Positions 1 through 5,890 of a stretch of 5,890 bases of DNA are shown here, piece by piece. This DNA is from Gemmatimonadota bacterium (GTDB lineage: Bacteria; Latescibacterota; UBA2968; UBA8231). A model generated the notes under the pieces. That model made no database searches, was not told the DNA's origin, and saw nothing but the letters and a program-made list of their open reading frames with translations. A program made the position numbers and the translations under genes. Every line of letters begins with the position of its first letter. Within the stretch, counting starts at the first letter, position 1. The stretch lies in NCBI GenBank assembly GCA_026706505.1, contig JAPOYQ010000911.1:1-5890 (forward strand), read 5' to 3'.

Positions 1-1461
1 GGCAAAATCCCCGATGGCTTTCGCTTGGGAGCGTTTAATCTGCCAGTGGTCGAGGGAGGACCTGGCGAACCCGGTGCCATATATACTGGTGCCGGGTATT
101 ACTTTGTCTTCAAAAACAGCGCCCACCCCGAGTTGGGCGTGGATTTTTTGCGCTTTATGACCTCGCAGGAGATGGCGGGTACCTTTGCCGAGATGCGCGA
201 TGTTTTGGTGGCCGTCGATGGGGCGATGGAGGGGCGGACTAGCGAGGATTTGCAGGACTTGGTGATGCTGGCGCAGCAGGCGACTACGAGCTATGGCACT
301 GCTCCTGGCGAGGGTTTCCCGGAGATGGACCAGTTCCTCAACGACGTGCGCTTCAAGATCGTCAATGGGCAGATGACGCCAGAGCAAGGGGCCAAAGAGT
401 TGGAGTCGGCGGCTGAGGCGGTGCGCAATCGCAGTCAGCAACCCGACCAAATTACCATTCGCCACCTGTGGAAACCCGCGCTGCTGTTGGGGCTGTTGGC
501 CTTGGCGATGGGCTACTGGTTGTACACGACGGCGCGGCAGTGGCGCGATAGACAGGCTGGCCAAGCGCCCCGACCTACTAGCTCCGTGCGCCTGGGCTGG
601 GCTGGGGTGGTGTTCTTCGTCGGTCCGGCGGCGGCGTTCTACACGCTCTTTGTGGTGGTGCCTAGCATCAAGTCCTTTGTCTGGAGCGCGATGCGCTGGG
701 ATGGGCTGACGGAGATGGTCTTCGTCGGGCTGTTGCACTTCCAGCGGTTGCTGTTTGAGAGCGATGAGTTCTGGATTGCGCTGTCGAACAATCTCTTCAT
801 CATGTTCGTCATCCCGCTCTGCGTGCTGCCATTGGCGCTTTTTCTGGCGGTGTGCATCAGCCGCGAGGTCATAGGGGCCAAGCTCTTCCGCATCGTCTTC
901 TTTTTTCCCAATATCCTCGGCGGAGTCGCGGCGACTTTGCTGTGGATGCACTTGTACAATCCGCAGGGCGGGCCAATCAATACGGTGTTGGTGGCCTTGG
1001 GCTTGGAGGGGTTTGAGGGGTTTGCTTGGCTGGCGCAGGACAACCTTTACTGGGCGCTGATACCTATGTCGATTTGGGGCGCGGCTGGGTTCAACATGGT
1101 GCTGTTTTTGGCGGCCATGGAGAGCATTCCGCAGAGCATGTACGAGGCGGCGGATATCGACGGGGCCTCGGCTTGGCGGCAGTTTTGGTCGATTACTGTG
1201 CCGCTGATTTGGGAGATACTGTCGATAGCGATTGTGTTTATGATCATCGGCGGGATGAAGGCGTTTGAGGTGATCTGGCTGCTGACCAATCAGCGGCCGA
1301 CGACCGACAACCACGTGATTGGCACGCGGATGGTGCAGGCCATGTTTACTGAGTTCAAGGTGGGAGAGGCCACCGCGATTGCAGTGCTGCTCTTTTTGAT
1401 CGTCTTCTTTGGCACTACCGCGACCTTGCGCGCAATGAAGCGCGAAGCTGTGGAGTTTTGA
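1..1461 (+). CDS. Solute-binding protein / MalF-type ABC permease fusion (5' partial)
   Basis: This is a membrane subunit of a CUT1-type (carbohydrate) ABC importer with its binding protein fused in front. The frame is open from base 1, so the true start lies upstream; the TTG at 25 is internal. The window holds 486 residues. Residues 1-150 read as the C-terminal lobe of a family 1 extracellular binding protein (for example HPELGVDFLRFMTS near 41-54). A hydrophobic helix follows at about 159-176, then a basic linker (177-197, RQWRDRQ) and a MalF core with six predicted helices at about 201-222, 264-286, 296-318, 351-374, 403-425 and 456-478. The EAA loop that binds the ATPase is seen as E382-A-A, G388 and P401. 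The helix count puts the binding domain outside and the linker, EAA loop and C-terminus inside, which is self-consistent. The next gene follows after two bases. The substrate cannot be read from the sequence; a sugar or glycerol-phosphate-like solute is a family-based guess. Confidence 0.9.
   Translation, partial: GKIPDGFRLGAFNLPVVEGGPGEPGAIYTGAGYYFVFKNSAHPELGVDFLRFMTSQEMAGTFAEMRDVLVAVDGAMEGRTSEDLQDLVMLAQQATTSYGTAPGEGFPEMDQFLNDVRFKIVNGQMTPEQGAKELESAAEAVRNRSQQPDQITIRHLWKPALLLGLLALAMGYWLYTTARQWRDRQAGQAPRPTSSVRLGWAGVVFFVGPAAAFYTLFVVVPSIKSFVWSAMRWDGLTEMVFVGLLHFQRLLFESDEFWIALSNNLFIMFVIPLCVLPLALFLAVCISREVIGAKLFRIVFFFPNILGGVAATLLWMHLYNPQGGPINTVLVALGLEGFEGFAWLAQDNLYWALIPMSIWGAAGFNMVLFLAAMESIPQSMYEAADIDGASAWRQFWSITVPLIWEILSIAIVFMIIGGMKAFEVIWLLTNQRPTTDNHVIGTRMVQAMFTEFKVGEATAIAVLLFLIVFFGTTATLRAMKREAVEF
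1452..1455 (+). promoter_or_regulatory. Ribosome binding site deciding the start of the MalG-like gene
   Basis: GGAG lies 8 bases before the ATG at 1464. An in-frame TTG at 1458 would overlap the previous stop codon, but it would sit only 2 bases from this GGAG, too close for initiation. The ATG at 1464 is therefore preferred. The site lies inside the last codons of the upstream gene, which suggests translational coupling of the two permease subunits. Confidence 0.6.
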
Positions 1462-1463
1462 GC

Positions 1464-2321
1464 ATGGCCGAGGAACGCAAATTTTCTTTTGCCAAACCTT
1501 TTGTCTATTTGGTGCTGTGCGGCTATCTGACGGTTGTGGTCTATCCGATGCTGTGGCTGCTCTACACCTCGCTGAAGACCGACCGCGAGATTTTTCTCAA
1601 TCCTTTCAGCTTGCCCGAGATCGACGCCTTGCAGTGGATCAACTTTGCCAACGCTTGGACTAAGGGTCACTTCGGCGACTACTTCTTCAACAGCGTTTTT
1701 TTGACTATCTCGACGGTGGCGGTTTCTATGTTGCTGGCGGCGATGGCGGCCTATGCGCTGGCGCGCTTTAGCTTCTTTGGGGTGCGGCCGATGTTTTTCT
1801 ACTTCTTGGCCGGGCTGATGATCCCGTTGCAACTGTCTATTGTGCCGCTCTTTTTTCAGATGAAGGACTTTGGATTGCTCAACTCGCGGCTGGGTATTCT
1901 GATAGTCTACGTGGCCTTTGGGATGCCGTTTGCCATCTTTATCCTCACGGGGTTTTTCAAGTCTTTGCCCTCTGGGTTGCACGAGTCGGCGCTGATCGAT
2001 GGGGCGGGGGAGTTTCGGGCGTTTTGGTCGATTATGTTGCCGTTGGCGCGGCCGGGGCTTATTACGGTGGGCATCTTCGCTTTCTTGGGGACTTGGAACG
2101 AGTTTTTCATGGCTTTTATGTTCCTGTCTGGGGAGGGATCGCAGGCGTTGCGTACGCTGCCGTTGGGGCTGGCCAACATCACTATTGTCAGTCAGTATCG
2201 CAGCGATTGGGGGATGGCTTTTGCCGGGTTGGTGCTGATCATGGCCCCGACGATGCTGGTGTATGCGTTTCTGCAGCAATATCTGACGAAGGGGATTACT
2301 GTGGGGGCGCTTAAGGGGTAG
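1464..2321 (+). CDS. MalG-type ABC sugar permease
   Basis: This is the second inner-membrane subunit of the importer and pairs with the MalF-type core encoded just upstream. At 285 residues it has the usual length for MalG/UgpE/AraQ-like permeases. The N-terminus carries the first helix (about 13-34) ending in the family-typical YPMLWLLYTSLK. Further hydrophobic segments lie at about 76-100, 110-131, 144-165, 199-221 and 246-270. The EAA loop is E174-S-A with G180 and P193, in the expected cytoplasmic loop. The C-terminal end, QQYLTKGITVGALKG, is the classic conserved tail of this subfamily. The gene starts two bases after the upstream stop, so the two are almost certainly one operon. The family assignment is firm. 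Substrate specificity is unknown. The ATPase subunit is not in the window. Confidence 0.95.
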   Translation: MAEERKFSFAKPFVYLVLCGYLTVVVYPMLWLLYTSLKTDREIFLNPFSLPEIDALQWINFANAWTKGHFGDYFFNSVFLTISTVAVSMLLAAMAAYALARFSFFGVRPMFFYFLAGLMIPLQLSIVPLFFQMKDFGLLNSRLGILIVYVAFGMPFAIFILTGFFKSLPSGLHESALIDGAGEFRAFWSIMLPLARPGLITVGIFAFLGTWNEFFMAFMFLSGEGSQALRTLPLGLANITIVSQYRSDWGMAFAGLVLIMAPTMLVYAFLQQYLTKGITVGALKG

Positions 2322-2352
2322 GGAGGGGCCGGGACGATTGGTAAGCAAAAGT

Positions 2353-2357
2353 GAGGA
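2353..2357 (+). promoter_or_regulatory. Ribosome binding site of the AAA ATPase gene
   Basis: GAGGA lies 6 bases before the ATG at 2364, a near-ideal Shine-Dalgarno arrangement that fixes this start. The rest of the 42-base gap (2322-2363) is G-rich at its beginning. It shows no hairpin followed by a T-run and no convincing -35/-10 promoter, so whether the ATPase has its own promoter cannot be decided here. Confidence 0.7.
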
Positions 2358-2363
2358 AGTAAT

Positions 2364-3488
2364 ATGCCAAAATTGAAGAATATCAAGATCAGAGGCTTTC
2401 GGTCTATCAAAGAAATGACGCTGGAACTCCGGCCGCTCAATGTTTTGATCGGTGCCAATGGGGCTGGTAAGAGCAATCTCATTGCCTTCTTCAAGTTAGT
2501 AAATGAGTTAATGGGCGGGCGGCTTCAGCAACATATTGGGGCGACCGGGCGGGCCACAGCCAATTTGCATTTTGGCCCGAGGATAACTCCTCAGTTGGAA
2601 GCGGAGATGGCGTTCGAGGTAGAAAATGGAACAGACACCTATAGCATGCGACTGTTCCACGCTGCCGGTGATTCGCTGATTTTTGCCGAAGAGACGCTGT
2701 CGTTTCATCAAACAGGCTATCCGAGACCAAAGGTCGTATCGCTGGGGGTGGGCCATCAGGAAACGCGGATTGGAGAGGAGGCAGAAAAGGACGAACCTGC
2801 GGCAAAAATGCTCCGGTATCTGCTGAATCGCTGTCGCGTCTATCACTTCCACGACACATCGCCGACTTCAAGAGTCCGGCAATATTGTTACATCGGTGAC
2901 AACCGCTGGCTCATGCCCGATGCAGCGAATCTGGCGGCTTTGCTGTATGCACTCAAGTCCTCCAAAGAAATGGCTTATCGCCGGATTGTGGGGACCATTC
3001 GGCAGGTAGCACCGTTCTTTGAAGATTTTGATCTGGAGCCGACCGATTCTAAAGACCTCATTCTCAACTGGCGACATCGCAAGTCAGATCTCGTGTTCGG
3101 CCCCCACCAGCTCTCGGACGGTACGCTGCGGGCCATCTGCCTGATTTCGCTGTTACTGCAGCCCAAAGAAGATCTCCCAATACTCATAGTGGTGGACGAA
3201 CCGGAAATCGGATTGCACCCTTACGCGCTCAATGTGATTGCCTCGCTACTTCGCGCTGCAAGCCACCATACGCAGGTTCTCGTCAGCACCCAGTCCAGCG
3301 CGTTTCTCGACGGCTTTGAGCCTGAGGATATAGTGGTTGTCGAGCGGAATGGTGAAGCCACGGAGTTCTCCAGACCAGATGCCGAAGAGCTCGAAACATG
3401 GCTGGAGGAGTACTCGCTTGGAGAAATCTGGGAGAAGAACGTCATCGGCGGAGGGCCGCACTATCCGCTCCAAATGTCCTCACTTTAA
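2364..3488 (+). CDS. AAA family ATPase, COG4637/RecF-like, with aberrant C-terminal end
   Basis: This 374-residue predicted cytoplasmic ATPase has the ABC/SMC-like fold found in overcoming-lysogenization- and RecF-type proteins. The N-terminus (IKIRGFRSIKEMTLEL) is the typical first strand-turn region. Walker A is GANGAGKSN at 30-38. A signature-like LSDGTL lies at 250-255, Walker B is ILIVVDEPE with D278 and E279, a D-loop-like GLHP follows, and STQSS at 308-312 takes the H-loop place. About 210 residues separate Walker A from the signature, longer than in transporter ATPases, and there is no TOPRIM domain. The region YSLGEIWEKNVIGG (about 350-363) matches the usual end of the COG4637 family. 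The last ten residues, after G364, appear to be out-of-frame reading of the deleted neighbour gene. The family is normally paired with a downstream DUF4276 gene, which here is only a scar. The biological role is unproven; a defence role is inferred from the neighbourhood. Confidence 0.88.
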   Translation: MPKLKNIKIRGFRSIKEMTLELRPLNVLIGANGAGKSNLIAFFKLVNELMGGRLQQHIGATGRATANLHFGPRITPQLEAEMAFEVENGTDTYSMRLFHAAGDSLIFAEETLSFHQTGYPRPKVVSLGVGHQETRIGEEAEKDEPAAKMLRYLLNRCRVYHFHDTSPTSRVRQYCYIGDNRWLMPDAANLAALLYALKSSKEMAYRRIVGTIRQVAPFFEDFDLEPTDSKDLILNWRHRKSDLVFGPHQLSDGTLRAICLISLLLQPKEDLPILIVVDEPEIGLHPYALNVIASLLRAASHHTQVLVSTQSSAFLDGFEPEDIVVVERNGEATEFSRPDAEELETWLEEYSLGEIWEKNVIGGGPHYPLQMSSL

Positions 3489-3537
3489 GGCGTGGGTTGA
3501 GCGACTTGAGCAACTCGGAGCCACCGAAAAGCCATAA
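3454..3537 (+). pseudogene. C-terminal remnant of a DUF4276 gene (deletion scar)
   Basis: The frame one base ahead of the ATPase frame reads TIRSKCPHFKAWVERLEQL followed by a few residues and TAA (3535-3537). This closely resembles the C-terminal end of DUF4276 proteins as I remember them, where an I-R-x-x-C-P-H-F-x-x-W-x-x-x-L-E pattern closes the protein. DUF4276 proteins are about 200 residues long and are typically encoded immediately after COG4637 ATPases. Here the ATPase's closing EKNVIGG motif runs straight into this tail, so nearly all of the partner gene is missing. The junction lies somewhere in 3448-3460, a GC-rich stretch. A simple frameshift cannot explain it because well over 150 residues are absent. 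The remnant has no start codon of its own near the junction and is unlikely to be translated. The assignment rests on remembered family consensus, not a search. Confidence 0.65.
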
Positions 3538-3544
3538 TGCATTA
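3535..3544. repeat. 10-bp perfect palindrome before the restriction enzyme start
   Basis: TAATGCATTA is its own reverse complement. It begins with the stop codon of the DUF4276 remnant and ends at the base just before the ATG at 3545. It contains an out-of-frame ATG (3537) that meets a stop after two codons. A palindrome of this size is expected by chance about once per kilobase, so the only notable aspect is its position. It could be an operator or simply coincidence. Confidence 0.3.
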
Positions 3545-5890
3545 ATGACCAAAACGACGACCCGGCTGACAACAGCGGTTGAAACCTATCTTGCCGATCT
3601 GCAACGAGTCCGCGCTTCCGGCGGCGCAACCGGCGAGCGGTCGAGCTATGGGCCGCTGGCGACCCTGCTAAACGCTATCGGCGCGACGCTTAAGCCCAAG
3701 GTGTTTTGCGTTGGTGAGTTGGCTGATCAGGGAGCGGGGCATCCTGACTTTGGGCTGTATGCAGCAAAGCAGGTGCAGAAAGGGCAACCGAAACAGGGAC
3801 AGGTGCCCGAAGGCGGCGTGGTTGAGGTGAAGGCGGCTGACGATGACGCTTGGTTGACCGCGGCGAGCGATCAGGTCAGCCGTTATTGGAAGCGCTATCG
3901 GCTGGTGCTGGTGACTAATACGCGCGACTTCGTGTTGGTGGGCGAGGATGCAGTGGGGCGACCGGCTAAGCTCGAAACGTTTCGGCTGGTGGCTAGCGCG
4001 GAGGAATTCGCACAACGGTTGGAGAGTCCGCGTGCTTTTGCTGGCGAGGTCGGCGCAGGCTTGGGGGAATATCTGTGCCGGTCGTTGGCGCATCGGGCGC
4101 GGCTGGCCGAGCCGAGGGATTTGGCTTGGCTGCTGGCGTCTCATGCTCGCGATGCGCTGGCGCGGGTCGAGGCGGCGGGTGATGCGCCGTCGTTGGAAGC
4201 GGTACGGGCGGCGCTGGAAGAGGCGCTTGGCGTCCGCTTTGAGGGCGAACGAGGGGCGCGGTTTTTCCGTTCGACGCTGGTGCAGACGCTGTTCTACGGG
4301 GTGTTTTCCGCTTGGGTGCTGTGGGCGCGACAAACACCGCCGACCGCGAGAGCGTTTAATTGGCGCGAAGCGGTTTGGCATTTGCGAGCACCCGTCATGC
4401 AGGCGCTGTTCCAACAGCTATCGCAGCCCGGTCGGCTGCAACCGCTCGGCCTCGTCGAAGTGCTGGACTGGACGTCTGCTGCGCTCGACCGAGTGGACTG
4501 CGACGCTTTCTTTGCCCGCTTCAACGAGGGCGAAGCTGTTACCTATTTCTACGAGCCATTCCTCGAAGCCTTTGATCCCGAGTTGCGCAAGCAGTTGGGC
4601 GTCTGGTACACGCCAGCCGAAGTGGTGCGCTACATGGTCGCTCGCGTCGATAAGGCGTTGCGGGACGATCTCGGCATTGCCGACGGGTTGGCTGCGGAAA
4701 ATGTCTATGTACTCGATCCGTGCTGCGGCACTGGGGCGTATCTGGCGGAGGTGCTGCGTCGCATTGCCACCAATCTGGAAAATCAAGGCTTGGGTGCGCT
4801 GACTGGCGCGCGGGTCAAGCAGGCGGCGACAGAGCGCGTGTTCGGCTTTGAGATTATGCCCGCGCCTTTTGTCGTCGCCCATTTGCAAGTTGGGCTGACC
4901 ATGCAGGCGCTCGACGCGGCGCTGGCTGATGACGGGCAGGAACGCGCCCAAGTTTTTCTCACCAATGCGCTGACTGGCTGGGAGCCGCGACCGACCAAGC
5001 CGCTGCCGTTTCCCGAACTGGAGGAGGAACGCGACCGCGCCGAGCGGGTGAAGCAGGAGACGCCGATTCTGGTGATCTTGGGCAATCCGCCCTATAACGG
5101 TTTTGCTGGCATGGCGGTGGACGAGGAGCAGGAACTGTTAGAAGCCTATCGGTCTTCCAAGCGGGTGCAACTGCCTGATACTAGGGCGCTACACGATCTT
5201 TACATCCGCTTCTTCCGCATGGCTGAGCGGCGCATTACTGAGAAAACCGGCCAAGGTGTGGTTTGCTTCATCTCGAACTATTCATGGCTGGATGGACGGT
5301 CGTTCGCGGGCATGAGGGAGCGCTATCTGGAGGCATTCGACGCGATACGGATTGACTGCTTGAACGGCGACAAGTATAAGACTGGCAAAGTCGCGCCGGA
5401 CGGTTCGCCGGACCCGAGTATCTTTTCGACACCGGACGATCCGGTCGGCATTCAGGTTGGCACGGCCATTACAACTCTAGTGCGCAAGGCTGATCATGCA
5501 CCAGTTCCCAAAGTCGGCTTCCGCCATCTGTGGGGGCAAGCCAAGCGTGAGGAGTTGACGGAGACAGCCGAAACAGATTCGGACACGCTGTACGAATTGC
5601 TTAAACCACCTCTGAAACTTGGATTGCCCTTCGCACCCACAGCAATTGATCCTGACTGGTTTGAATGGCCGGCGCTGCCTGAACTGTTCCCTGTCCAGTT
5701 CTCTGGAGTCAACACCAACCGTGATGCGTTCGTTGTTGACGTAGATTTCACTTCGTTGAAGTCGCGCATCGCCGACTATTTCAACTCGGAACTCAGCCAC
5801 GAGGAGATCGCGAGGCTCCACCCCGCTGCGATGCAGACTAGAGCACGATACAACCCTCGTGCGGTACGCGACACTCTTCTCGCACGAGGC
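3545..5890 (+). CDS. Type ISP-like restriction-modification enzyme, nuclease plus N6-adenine methyltransferase (3' partial)
   Basis: This single-chain enzyme is predicted to methylate adenine in a specific DNA site and cut unmodified DNA. The frame is open from the ATG at 3545 to the window edge, giving 782 residues of a protein I would expect to exceed 1,000. The N-terminal nuclease of PD-(D/E)XK type shows HPD with D68, then VEVK with E94 and K96. Residues about 150-350 form a mainly helical spacer. GVWYTP (352-357) opens the gamma-type methyltransferase. Motif I is DPCCGTG (391-397) and motif IV is NPPYN (514-518). FISNYSWL (575-582) and LNGDKYKTGK (606-615) are typical of the ISP family and lead into the target-recognition domain. 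No Walker A or helicase motifs lie between nuclease and methyltransferase, unlike LlaGI/LlaBIII. The start has no clear Shine-Dalgarno sequence, but the MTKTTTRLTTAVETYLADL beginning fits the family. GC content falls in the recognition part. Confidence 0.9.
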   Translation, partial: MTKTTTRLTTAVETYLADLQRVRASGGATGERSSYGPLATLLNAIGATLKPKVFCVGELADQGAGHPDFGLYAAKQVQKGQPKQGQVPEGGVVEVKAADDDAWLTAASDQVSRYWKRYRLVLVTNTRDFVLVGEDAVGRPAKLETFRLVASAEEFAQRLESPRAFAGEVGAGLGEYLCRSLAHRARLAEPRDLAWLLASHARDALARVEAAGDAPSLEAVRAALEEALGVRFEGERGARFFRSTLVQTLFYGVFSAWVLWARQTPPTARAFNWREAVWHLRAPVMQALFQQLSQPGRLQPLGLVEVLDWTSAALDRVDCDAFFARFNEGEAVTYFYEPFLEAFDPELRKQLGVWYTPAEVVRYMVARVDKALRDDLGIADGLAAENVYVLDPCCGTGAYLAEVLRRIATNLENQGLGALTGARVKQAATERVFGFEIMPAPFVVAHLQVGLTMQALDAALADDGQERAQVFLTNALTGWEPRPTKPLPFPELEEERDRAERVKQETPILVILGNPPYNGFAGMAVDEEQELLEAYRSSKRVQLPDTRALHDLYIRFFRMAERRITEKTGQGVVCFISNYSWLDGRSFAGMRERYLEAFDAIRIDCLNGDKYKTGKVAPDGSPDPSIFSTPDDPVGIQVGTAITTLVRKADHAPVPKVGFRHLWGQAKREELTETAETDSDTLYELLKPPLKLGLPFAPTAIDPDWFEWPALPELFPVQFSGVNTNRDAFVVDVDFTSLKSRIADYFNSELSHEEIARLHPAAMQTRARYNPRAVRDTLLARG

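Noticed and set aside
25..27. TTG as the start codon of the first gene
   Set aside because: The frame is open to base 1 and the upstream codons continue plausible binding-protein sequence. There is no Shine-Dalgarno sequence before it, so the gene begins outside the window.
1290..2348. Long open frame on the minus strand (352 codons)
   Set aside because: It is antisense to the well-supported MalG-like gene, is extremely rich in Gln, His, Arg and Pro, and shows no domain pattern. It results from codon bias on the opposite strand.
2364..3488. The ATPase as the energy-supplying subunit of the upstream importer
   Set aside because: Transporter ATPases have LSGGQ and a much shorter distance between Walker A and the signature. 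This protein has the IRGFRSI-type N-terminus, LSDGT and about 210 residues between the motifs, as in RecF/OLD-like ATPases.
3497..3512. Short direct repeat TTGAGC separated by three bases
   Set aside because: It falls in the coding pattern of the remnant (VERLEQL) and is too short to distinguish from chance.
3440..3537. A simple frameshift or sequencing indel joining the ATPase with the DUF4276 tail
   Set aside because: An indel would shift the frame but not remove the expected 150 or more residues of DUF4276 that should precede the tail. A deletion (or misassembly) is needed.
3948..4802. Open frame of 284 codons on the + strand inside the restriction enzyme gene
   Set aside because: It is Arg/Trp/Ser-rich with no recognisable motif and overlaps the frame that carries the methyltransferase motif I. 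It is a shadow frame of a GC-rich gene.
3668..4951. Minus-strand open frames opposite the restriction enzyme gene
   Set aside because: Their compositions are skewed to Arg, Gln and Pro without motifs, and the + strand frame is confirmed by ordered nuclease and methyltransferase motifs.
1..5890. tRNA, rRNA, CRISPR array, insertion sequence or attachment site
   Set aside because: I saw no clustered spaced repeats, no cloverleaf-like conserved tRNA segments and no transposase motifs or terminal inverted repeats; nearly all of the window is coding.

Overview
The window comes from a bacterium of moderately high GC. Hand counts over 60-base blocks run from about 50% to 72%. It joins the end of a sugar-type ABC importer operon to the start of what looks like a small defence island. 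All genes read left to right on the + strand, and there is no gene-free stretch longer than about 60 bases. The taxon cannot be fixed from this sequence. A solute-binding domain fused to a MalF-type permease is something I associate with environmental lineages such as Planctomycetota and neighbouring candidate phyla, but that is recollection and not proof.

Region 1 (1-2321): two inner-membrane subunits of a carbohydrate-uptake (CUT1/MalFG-type) ABC importer. The first is cut by the window's left edge. Within one reading frame it carries the C-terminal part of an extracellular solute-binding protein, a single anchoring transmembrane helix, a basic cytoplasmic linker and a complete MalF-like permease core. 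The second, separated from it by only two bases, is a standard MalG-like permease. Both carry the EAA loop that docks the ATPase. No transporter ATPase gene is in view, so it must lie upstream or elsewhere.

Region 2 (2364-3537): after a 42-base gap with no visible terminator comes an AAA ATPase of the COG4637/RecF-like type. Its last ten or so residues are out of character. The reason appears to be a deletion: just past the ATPase's usual C-terminal motif, the other frame reads about 25 residues that match the end of a DUF4276 protein, the family usually encoded directly after this ATPase. The partner gene seems to have been almost entirely removed, leaving an orphan ATPase and a gene scar.

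Region 3 (3545-5890, running off the right edge): the first 782 residues of a single-chain restriction-modification enzyme of the Type ISP-like family. It has an N-terminal PD-(D/E)XK nuclease, a helical spacer, an N6-adenine (gamma) methyltransferase and the start of the target-recognition domain, but no helicase. It was found by reading the open frame to the window edge. GC content falls markedly in the target-recognition part.

Functionally the two importer subunits would form the channel of a solute importer, with the binding domain permanently tethered to it. The ATPase, DUF4276 scar and restriction enzyme together look like accessory, defence-type DNA placed behind the transport operon. 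The most notable observations are the binding-protein/permease fusion, the deletion scar that removed the DUF4276 partner, and the helicase-less ISP-type enzyme.
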